The translations under genes and the position numbers were made by a program. This document shows positions 11,001 to 21,600 of a stretch of 64,000 bases of DNA, piece by piece. The stretch covers positions 12,664,052 through 12,728,051 of the forward strand of contig NC_089740.1 in the NCBI RefSeq assembly GCF_035083965.1. The letters run 5' to 3'. The stretch comes from Branchiostoma lanceolatum. Taxonomy: Eukaryota; Chordata; Leptocardii; Amphioxiformes; Branchiostomatidae. Numbering within the stretch: the stretch's first letter is position 1; every line of letters begins with the position of its first letter. The notes under the pieces were generated by a model. The model was not told where the DNA came from and made no database searches. It saw nothing but the letters and a program-made list of their open reading frames with translations.

Positions 11001-13277
11001 ATCTATGGTGATAATAATGCTCATCGTAACATCGCCTACTCACTCAACAGCTTGGGTGCCACCTGGTGTTGCCTTGGTGACCACAGAAAGGCAGTCAGCT
11101 ATCATGAACATGCACTACAGATGTGGCGGATGATCTATGGTGAGAACACTGCACATCCTGACATCGCTAACTCACTTAGCACCTTGGGTGCTGCCTGGGG
11201 TGAACGTGGGGATCACAGAAAGGCCGTCAGCTATAATGAACAGGCACTACAGATGATGTGGCGTATCTATGGTGAGAACATCAAACAGCCTCATGATCAC
11301 ATCGCCTCGGTTTTCACAAGCTTGGGTAATGCCTGGAGGAGCCTTGGTGATTACAGAAAGGCCGTCAGCTATTACGAACAGTCTTTTCAGATGAGGCGGA
11401 GTATCTATGGTGAGGACACTGTACATCCTGGGATTGCGAAGTCACTTACCAGCTTGGGCGCCACCTGGAGTGACCGTGGTGATCACAGAAAGGCCGTCAG
11501 CTTTTATGAACAGGCACTACAGATGAACCGGAGTATCTATGGTGAGAACACTGCACATCCAAAGATTGCCGGTTCACTTAACAACTTGGGTGTCGCCTGG
11601 AGTGACCTTGGGGATCACAGAAAGGCCGTCAGCTTTTACGAACAGTCACTAAAGATATGGGGGAGTATCTATGGTGAAGACACTGCACATCCTGACATCG
11701 CCGGTTTACTTCACAACTTGGGTGCTGCCTGTTGTGACCTTGGGGATTACAGAAAGGCCGTCAGCTATTATCAACAATCACTACAGATGTGGCGGACTAT
11801 CTATGGTGATAGCAATGCATATCCTGCAATCGCTAAATTACTTAACAGCTTCGGCACCGCCTGGATAAAGTTAGGTTGTCACAGAAAGGCAGTCGGGTTT
11901 TTTGAACAGGCACTACAGATGGCGCTGAGTATCTATTGTGAAGACACTGCACATCCTGACATCGCCAACTCACTTGACAACTTGGGTATCGCCTGGAATG
12001 ACCTAGGGCATCACAGAAAGGCCGTCAGCTATTATGAACAGGCACTACAGATGAGGCGGAGTGTCTATGGTGAGAACAATACACACCCTGCCATCGCTTC
12101 ATCACTAAACAACTTGGGCAACGCCTGGAGTGGTCTTGGAGATCACAGAAAAGCCGTCAATTATCATGAACAGTCACTCCAGATGAGGCGGAGTGTCTAT
12201 GGTGAGAACACTGCACATCCCGAAATCGCCTGGTCACTTAATAACTTGGGTGCCGCCTGGAGAGAACTTGGGGATCACAGAAAGGCCGTCGGCTATCATG
12301 AACAGGCACTACAGATGAGGCGGGGTATCTATGGTGAGAACACTGCACATCCTGACACCGCTTCATCGCTTAGCAACTTGGGTAATGCCAGGAGTGACCT
12401 TGGGGATCACAGAAAGGCCCTCAGCTGTCATGAACAGTCTCTACAGATGGCGCGGAGTATCTATGGCGAGGACACCGCACATCCTGATGTTGCCTCATCA
12501 CTTAACAACTTCGGCGTCGTCTGGATAAACTTAGGCTGTTACAGAAAGGCAGTCAGATTTTTTGAACAGGCACTACAGATGAGGCGGAGTGTCTATGGTG
12601 AGGATACTGCACACCCTGACATCGCCGCGTCACTCAACAACTTGGGTGCCGCCTGGAGTTACCTTGGAGATCACAGAAAGGCCGTCATCAATTATCTTGA
12701 ACCGTCACTACAGATGATGCAGAGTATATACGGTAAAAATAATGCTCATCCTGTCATTGCCAAGTTACTGGCAAAATTGGGTTCCACCTGGTTTGACCTT
12801 GGTGATCTCAGAAAGACGGTCAGCTATTATGAACAGGCACTACAGATGATGAGGAGTATCCATGGTCAGAGCACTGCACATCCTGACATCGCCTTGTCAC
12901 TCAACAACTTGGGTGCCGCCTCGAGTAGCCTTGGTGATCACAGAAAGGCCATCAGCTACTATGAACAGTCACTAAATATGATGCGTAGTATCTATGGCGA
13001 GAACACTGCGCATAGTCAAATCGCCACGTCATTTAAAAACTTGGGTCTCACCTGGTTTCGCCATGGTGATCTCAGAAAGGCCGTCAGCTATTTTGAGCAA
13101 TCACTGAATATGTTGCGGAGTATCCATGGTGAGGACATTGCTCATCCTGACGTCGCTGAGTCACTTCACATCTTGGGTGCCGCCTGGCGTCTCCTTGGTG
13201 ATCACAGAAGGGCCGTCAGCTACTCCGCTGAGGCAACGCGGATGAAACAGAGGATTGATGAGACTTACAAGCCTTGA
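8046..13277 (+). CDS. Nucleotidyltransferase-like protein with TPR array
   Basis: Two coding exons, 8046-8853 and 9043-13277, join in phase (donor GTGAGT, acceptor TGGTACAG) to encode 1680 residues. Residues about 56-345 hold three related helical segments, each with an LGDLY/IGDLY/LSDIY core, a TPR-like layout. A polymerase-beta-type nucleotidyltransferase motif follows: G438-S439, ten residues, then D450-x-E452, after YAMIGLGS. A downstream F-D-G-A-M-P (D520) resembles DUF294/GlnD-type NTases. From about residue 770 to the end run 21 TPR units of 44 residues, of the kinesin-light-chain/nephrocystin-3 type ([16 protein letters not shown]...[12 protein letters not shown]). The start was chosen because ATGG has G at -3 and the frame is open from there. 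Domain assignment is by motif; the reaction, substrate and pathway are unknown. Automatic pipelines would probably name it nephrocystin-3-like or kinesin light chain from the repeats alone. Confidence 0.85.
10551..13265 (+). repeat. 132-bp coding repeat array (21 TPR units)
   Basis: The C-terminal half of the NTase-TPR gene is a tandem array of 132-base units. Conserved cores include GATCACAGAAAGGCCGTCAG, ATCTATGGTGAGAACACTGC and CATCCTGACATCGCC. The units are very similar in DNA as well as protein, pointing to recent expansion or homogenisation. Units 5 and 16 carry small in-frame insertions. The first unit (about 10551) and last (about 13197) are the most diverged, as expected at array edges. 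The frame stays open throughout. Confidence 0.9.
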
Positions 13278-13337
13278 CATTATATTGCCACTCTGCTGAA
13301 GAATTTCATGTTTCCCTCAACTTGTTCAGTAGCCATA

Positions 13338-13484
13338 ATCTCCAAGCATAATCATAATCTAAAGGTGGCAAAGACCGTATCCAACTGGCAAAATGAGTTT
13401 TCACGGCCACCGGTGGCTATGAAAACTGTTCATGATGAAAACAGTTGAATGTGGTTTTTGCCATTGTCAGATCTGCTTGGAGAT
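13338..13484. mobile_element. MITE-like inverted repeat (TCTCCAAGCA family)
   Basis: The ends ATCTCCAAGCA and TGCTTGGAGAT are reverse complements, as are the inner GGCAAAGACCG and TTTTTGCCATT in part. The element lies in the presumed 3' UTR of the NTase-TPR gene. Related copies are at 48491-48628 (same GCAAAGACCGTATCCA block) and 35093-35213. Confidence 0.55.
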
Positions 13485-13702
13485 CAACATAAGTCAAACC
13501 TTTGTCTAAAGTTGCAGCTTTGGTGTTCCAATTGCTGAATGATATTCTGCTAGATTGTTCAAAGTAACCTTTACTCCAAAATTCCCGATTAAACTTGAAA
13601 GTGATTCTATCAAAACCTTTCGTATAAGTGGTTTTTATGAAAATTACTTCCATGTCTATAACGAGTGCACAGCGAGCAAAACTTACCACACTTTGTACTT
13701 TC

Positions 13703-13708
13703 AATAAA
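13703..13708 (+). terminator. Poly(A) signal of the NTase-TPR gene
   Basis: AATAAA occurs 426 bases after the stop codon and is followed by a T-rich/GT stretch. It would end the plus-strand transcript near 13725, about 170 bases short of the converging tropomodulin transcript end. Confidence 0.5.
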
Positions 13709-13910
13709 GTTCATTCATTCTTACCAATCTGTCAATTTGAAAATTGTTTTCCAACTATTATCAATTACTATATTGTCTTCGTCTTTCGTGGAGTTTTAAC
13801 ATAAGGCATTGTGCACAAGTGCAAGCTATAACTAAAGTTGACCTTCACTAAATACATGTACAACATAACAGTAGACAGAAAAGTGTTTTTGGTGAATTAC
13901 TTTATTTAAA

Positions 13911-13916
13911 ATCTCA
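13911..13916 (-). terminator. Candidate distal poly(A) signal of tropomodulin
   Basis: TTTATT on the plus strand is AATAAA on the minus strand. It is a candidate end for the transcript that uses the distal terminal exon (stop at 15641), giving a 3' UTR of about 1.7 kb. No coding feature lies between. Confidence 0.35.
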
Positions 13917-15640
13917 ATGTTGCATGCATCTCTAGCATCACATATTGTAAGCGGATGTGTTTAAAACCAAATTTCCTAGCTCAAAACAATCTTTCTAAGC
14001 AAAGGAAATATGTAACAATTTGCTGGTTTCATGCATGATGATGGTGGCATGAAAAAGTCACACATTTTATCTAGTTTTCTATGATTTTTTTATCCACATG
14101 AAATTTGAAGCTGTCACATACATAATCTACACAAGAGTAAGTTCCAAGTCATGCAACTGAAAATGTGTTAAATCGTACCCGGTTTAACCTTCTCCCTGCT
14201 GCCTAACACTATAACCAATGCCAATTTGGTACCAAGTGGCTATCTTAGTAGGCCAAAGGTTAACACAAATTTGCAGTTTCATGAAACGTTGTTAACACTA
14301 ACATACCAGTTGTTTGCAAAGCAACACATGAAATCTTACAATTCAACATGTTATGTACATATAATTATGGATTACAATTTTTTTACATGGGTACATAAAA
14401 TGGAGGTAACACATAAGATGGGGGGGGGGGGGGTAGTACCAACACCAGTTTGTGAACAAAAACTGATTTTGAACATGAATCATAATTGTTAGTACATAAC
14501 GTACAAAAGGGATGCTTGATATGACTTTTTTTGATAATCAGGTACAACAGATAATCTTTTAACGACACATTCCTTATTTTACATCAGAAAGACAGGACGC
14601 AAAAATGCCACTATTGTATTTTGCACTGCCCAGAATTACCTAAAGACAGATGACAACCCTACAGTTAAGATTTTTCTCCCTTCATTCACAAAGTCGAAAA
14701 CACCAGATGAGAACCCAATTGGCACATGTATGAGTACAGAGAAGATTTTTTTTCCTTTTCCAAGATTTCATCCAAGAAAGGACACGTTTAAGTATGCCCT
14801 ATACCAAACCAGTCATTCTCCCACCATCTACAGAGGATTTTCCTCAGAAAATCAGAACATACTTTCCAGAAAAAGAGCTTATGAAAACTGACTTCAAGCG
14901 ATCGAAACCAGCTAACAGTAACAGTTGTACCGAATGTACAGTAAACATGGCTGTCAACATACCTGAAAAGTTTGCAAAAACAAAGATTTGTCCATTCCTT
15001 GATGTACATGTAAAGACACATGGGATAAAGGTGAATACAGTCATGGACACTGTTTAACACGAGGTGCTTCATTCTCATTTGCATCTAGCTAAGTTACAGA
15101 TTTGCCATAGCTAACGTCTTCTGCTTTTCACAGTTGTTTCTTAACTAAAAACATCTTTTCATAGCTGCTTCTTAACTAGTGCTATAATTCACATTACATA
15201 TCTTATTAATAGGTAGTTGCCTTAACTACGCATCTCAAGTCTTCACTGATTTCTTTAAGATTGTTTGAAGAAAACTGAATCATTTTAAAATCTGCTTTTC
15301 GTGTACCTTCCTGTTTAGTTTCCATCATCATGATCTTTTCTTTATCTAAACAATTCTTTCTACAGTTTCAAAGTATCTGTCTTCTACATCAAGTCGGATC
15401 ACCCCTATTTCTAAGTGAGACATTCCTATGATGATATTGTCTTATACTGGACCGAGACAAGTCTATTGTTAGAAATAGGGGTTGTCCGTAGTACAAGAGA
15501 TGAGTTCATGCTTGCATCGTTTGCGTAGGTTTCACACTTTGTTGCGGGACACAAACACAAGTTTTATCACTGCCAAAAACACAAGCTAGCCACTGCCGCG
15601 TGCCCGTGAAACGGGAACACTCGCCGTCAGCTGCCGTTGC

Positions 15641-18600
15641 TTACTCCTGATCTTCCTCTTCTTCCAAATCCTCCGTCGGAAGGCCCAAACGGCGGCGACG
15701 AACTGAAAGAACGACAAAATAAAGCGTAAATTCCCGGCAGCTATATTACATGTCACTGTTTTATCAGTATTTGTCTCCAATAACCATGCACTTTAAAAAA
15801 ATAATACACTTCATATAAAGGTTTATTTCTACATACATGTAGGAATAACGTATTGATACAACAAAAGCTTAGAGACTTTTGTATGGTTGTCTATATTTCT
15901 ACACTAATAATAATTATAACATCAACCAAAATAATAATACCTTAACAGAAATGCAATACTGTACAATTTCTAGTAGTCTTTAAACAATCAAAGAAAATGA
16001 GTGAAAGTTTTACACCTAAACCTGCCATTTGGAATGTTCATTATTCACACACAGAGGCATGGTCTTAACTGCACAAAAATTAGGACAAATACTGTAACTG
16101 TTACAGATACTTTTAAACAATGTGGGAATGAAAGAATGTACACAGTGGAGATATCACTAATTGATAATGGGGTATTTGAAAGAATGGCCTAGCTATAGCT
16201 ACAGCCTGTTAGGAAAAAGGAACAAAATATTAGGTTATTGAGCAAAAGAGGTAAAATAAGAAATGAAGATGCCTGAAAGAGCAGATGACATAAGTAATGG
16301 TAATGTCAGAAGGGCTACATCAGGACAGACAAGTACAGGTACGTTAGATTTTTGTACACAATCATGTATTATGCAGTCTAGTTCTGCTTTAATCGCAACA
16401 TACTCTCACTCACTATCCTGTGTTGCTGTCACATAAAAACTAGAATGGCTAGACAATCTACCTGCACTCTACATGTAAATTTCTACCTACAGTATTTCTT
16501 ACATCCTACAGTAACTGATGTTGACTACATTTTGTACTTAAACTATACAGGCTAGAAAGACTGACAGCAAAGCTTTTTGTTTGTTGGTGTCTGTCCTTAC
16601 TGAAGTGTGTTGGAAACCTGTTTGAGACTAATCCTCGAAGCCCATTCGTCGTTTCCGAACTAGAGAGTGACAAGACAAAACAACACAACGGCAAAGAGAC
16701 AGGAAAAACAGAAAAAGAGTAAATGACATTCACATTTTCAAGAATTCGGTAACGCCTTTTTGTCTCATTTACACTGGATTGAAAGTTGCATAATAGTGTC
16801 CTATAAGCTTAGAACTTGATGCCATTCTGACTTTAGGTAATATGAACATTGCTTGTACATGTACTTGTAGAGCCTCCTTTGCACTGGATGGAGACAGTTG
16901 AGTGACCAAAAATAAATCTGTATGAATTTATAAATTGAATTTGATCCATGATGTACATTGTAAAAGTATGTACATTGTGAATGACAACAAATGTACAAAA
17001 CTTACAAAATTGGTTTGAACTACGACTGAAGTTTTTGATTGCTCAACTGTCTCAGCCTTGGTGGAAAGGGGCTATAACTTAACAAACTACCTCCCTGGCC
17101 CATGGCAAGTACAAAATCATGGATAAACAGGAGAGTGAAAAGATAAGTGTACAAAATGTAGTGCATTCAGAGAGAACAAACAATGTACATAATCAAAGTT
17201 GGAGAGTGGAAAGATCTTCCCCGAAAAGGGCTTTAGGAAGACTGAATACATGTAGATAAAAGTAAATATTTACAGAACACTCAAAATGTACCCTATGCAA
17301 CTGAATGTACAATGTGCATGACTTGTGTAAAAGTGGTCTGTGCCCTGTATCAAGAACTACAGATTTGTAAGCTAAACTTTGAAATAAGACGTTGCAATGA
17401 AGATCCTGTGTCCAGTAAGATGCCTTGCTGGCTGGACGTCTTGACAAAACCTTCTTTCTTCAAAGAAATGTATCATGGACATAAGAAACATGTTACTGCA
17501 AACTCTCCTCAGACATCAACCATCTAATCTGTATCAAGTCAAGTCAATGCCTTTATTTTACTTTGAAATGCTTGTTCAGCCACATGGCCGCTTTTCAACA
17601 AGGTCAAAGTGGAGGGGGAGGAGTCACGGATTAAGAGTACAAAAGAAACTTAACATGAACTATATCAACACAATCATGAATTATAAGTCGAAACTTATCT
17701 TTGTTACATTTTGTCCAACGCTTACGTGTACCTCTTCCCTCATGACCTCATTGAAAAGCGGCCAGCAGGCCGATAGGAGCCCTTCATAGAATAAACAAAG
17801 GCTCAAACAAACAAACAAAGAAAAACAAGACTTACCCAGGTCGTTGTTGCGAGTTAGAGTGTGGTCAGCGGAGTCCCGCGGTCCGGGGAACTCGAAGCTG
17901 TAGCCGAACTTCAGGACGACCCTGTTCTTTTTCAACATGTCCGCGATCGCCATCTCGCACGAGTTCCCCAATGAGTGCCGCTAAGCGAAATCAAAACGTA
18001 ATGGTAAAGAACCCGTAGCATTTGAGGCCCTAAAGCCTCTGTCACAAATAAGAAATTCAGCTCGGCCAACGTGTTGGCGAGCTTCAAATGTGCATTTTCG
18101 GCCGAAGTACGGCCGACGTCCTGTCGATTATGCCCTCTTCGGGCAATTTTTAGAAATAAAAGTTGATCCAAATATTGGCCTTTTACCAGGTTAGTCGATA
18201 CTGACTTCGTCCATGTCCAAGAGATGGGACCATCTCATGGGGGATTTTTAGTTTTTAGTGTTTGACGGACGTCGCCCGAGATTTTCATTGGAAAATAAAG
18301 TCGACGCTCGGGCAATTTTGAAACTCAGCGAGCTTTGGGCGATCTACAAAGTCAGCTGACGCTCGAATGAATTGTGAAGCCGTCTTAAGGACAGTGGGTT
18401 GTTATCCACTGTGTCTACGGCACTCTCCTTCCATTGAAAAGAAGCAAAGATGACTCTCCTTCCACAGCGTTTTACCTCCCCAACCAAAGTCAGGTACCCA
18501 TTTACAAAAAAATTCCAAGGCTTTGGATTAGACTTATAATGTACAATGTAAAGACTTGCTACATACATGTAGTGATCATAGTTAAAGGAGAATACATCAT

Positions 18601-21600
18601 TTACTAAAAATCCGTAATATTTAACAAGGCAAGTAGTAAAAAAAAGACAAAATGGTAACATAACATGATTTTTTCTATGTAGCTACAACTCAATGAGAGA
18701 AGAGAAATATATTTCAATCTTATGATTATTATTTTGTATAATTTTGATCTATTTCTTAATAAATTGTAAATGGTAATTTGATAATGTACAGTGTAATCAC
18801 ACTTATTATAACGTAATCTTACTTATTATGTTTACAACTCAATTTATTTTGTATTTCCTCTTCTTTTCCATTTGTTTCATTAGGATTTATGGTACAATTT
18901 CAATTTGTTCTTTCGTTAAATTTGCTTAGTTTTGATTATGTATAATTTGGTAAAAATTCCCATTGTCTAGTTTAGGGGAGGCCCATGAAAAGCCACCTAG
19001 GCTTCTGCCCCCCCTGCATGTTTTCTTTTTGCCCTGTTTATCTTTTTATAATTGTACATATATGCGAATAAACAATAAACAACATTGACCAATGTAAGTA
19101 CATACCTGGTTCGCTATTCTGATTTCTGTCAGGGTTGGATGGTTCACCACTGACTTCATTATTTCCTGTAGTGAGAAAAAAAATTGTCATAAATTTCTCT
19201 ACCATACATCCTTTCAAAACATTGCCATAAAATTCTCACATTTTGACAGAGCTTTTAGAGGAATTGAAAGAAAATGAACCTGAATCCTGTTAGCAATAAA
19301 TCAATTTTTTATTGGCCAAGTTAAAAGAAATACAACTGTAAGGCCTTGAAGCTGCCCAGAACATCTACACTTATCAAAAAGATTAAGACCAAACCTTACA
19401 GTTCAATCTTACACAGCTTGTAGGTAAAGCGATTGAACCTCTTTTTTGTAATGCAATGCAGTTTGCTATGGCTCACGTTACTAACCAAGCACACCTTGTA
19501 CCTACTTTAACATATCAGGTTTGTTACGCCTAAAGGTGGTGTACTGGTCATGCAAAACATACTAAGATTTTTACCTTCATTCCTTCACCAGAAATAAAGT
19601 TGGACTCGATGTTGAGTCTCTCCAAGGTGGTGTTTTCCTTCAGTCCCTCTGCTAGATCCTGAAGAATAAAATAAAGATTGAAAGACTTCAAAAATTCTCT
19701 TATTGAATCACTTTAACCTCTATCTAATAGCAACAATGTTATAAATATTTTTCTTTAAAAACCAACCTATACCAAGACCTAGTACAGTAGGGGCATGCTC
19801 ACTAGATAGCTTTATATAACGGTGGCAGCTAGATGTGCAAAGTTTATGCGTGACAGGGCGTTCATGGTAATACAACCAGCTGCTGCCACGCCAGGTGCCT
19901 GCAAAGCTGGTGTGTGTTACACCGAAGGGCGGCTTTACTGACTATACAGATACAGAAGCTCAAGTATTATACTGAAGGGTGGTAATACTGGCTTCACACA
20001 TGTAGATACAGAATGTCGTATGCTGGGCACCCTCCTTATATCAGGACCACTATCGCTCCACGTTAGCTCGCTCGCGTTGGGGCCCTGATCTTCAGTGCCG
20101 GTAGACATGGTTCTGGCGACGACACCACCAAAACATCTTCAGCCAATCAGAGGGTTTGCTAAACCTCATCTCAAGCAAAAGCGCAAAGGATGCTGGGAAG
20201 CTATCAACCAATCAGGTTACGTCTCATATGGTTACTTTAGGTTCAGAACAAATTAACCGCCAAATTGTACCAAATAAGGACAGCTCATTAATTATTCATC
20301 AGCAACTGTCAGTAACAGCGCCAGAACCATGTCTACCGGGGCTGAAGATCAGGGCCCCAACGCGAGCGAGCTAACGTGGAGCGATAGGGGTCCTGATTTA
20401 AGGAGGGTGATGCTGGGATGTCGTGTTGCTGACTGACCTTCGCCACCTTGTCGTTGCTACGCGTGGACGCCATACTGAGACGCTTCAGGTTGGTGTTGTT
20501 GGCCAGAGAGCTGCAGATGTCTCCCAGGGTCGGGATGGCGATGTTCTGTAAACAAACAAACAAACAAACAATTAAATATGTCAGCAAATATATAAGACAG
20601 TGATGATTTATATAAAAACAACTCCAAACAGCTGCCCCAAAGGTATTTAAGGAGTCCAACAGCAATCTTAAGAAACATAGACCGATCACAAGAAGTGTTA
20701 TTAAGCTTACGAATAGGTTCTTGATGGAAAAACACCAAACATAATTATGAAATGTAAATTAATCTTTTGTCTATTACCGGCTTTTTGGCTGCCACTGCCT
20801 CACTGTGACATCAATGCAATTGCTTGTATAACAATAATCTTAAGAAACATAGACTGAGTCACCTTGATGTTGTTCAGGTTGAGGTCGGTGAGATCGGAGT
20901 CGTTGTCCTGAAGTTTGGTCAGGCTCTCATGGGGGTCGGTCGTGTTGGGGGGCTCCGACTGGACCTGGGGGTATGCTGCGCACTTCACAACCGCTAGGGG
21001 GAGTCGATGAACACAAACATGTTATACTTTGCTGTTCTTGCCATGTATTCATCATCATCATCAGTCAATGTGCTTATGCACTGTTGGGGTTTCCATGCAC
21101 CTTACGGGGTGACATACCCTTTCGTTGGCTGATACAAGACGGGTTTCGCCAGGTCTCCCATCCAGGTGAATGATGTATTACAAGTGTTACATACATGTAG
21201 TAGCATACAACTAGGCTAAATGGGTACCATATCATAATAAACCGTAAGACCCTTCAGGTTTAAAACTAGGTTGTATTGTCATAAAGCAACATGGACTGTA
21301 TGATATATATATGCAACACTGTCCCCCCTACTAAGGCAGGTACCCTTAAAACCGCTGATTAAAAAAAACAGCCTTCCTAAGAATGTCTAACTTCAACATG
21401 TAGATATCTGAAGACGTGTAGATACCTCTGGAATTACTGAATCAGATGCTACATTTAGTAGATCGCTTTAAATTCACCATTTTTAACAATGTTGTAGTCT
21501 TCAGGCACCCACTTGCAATTATGATATGTTCCATATATAGTGCTGTGTACCTAAACCCGTGTTCAGGTTCAGATCCAGAGGTTCAGGTTCAGGTACGGAC

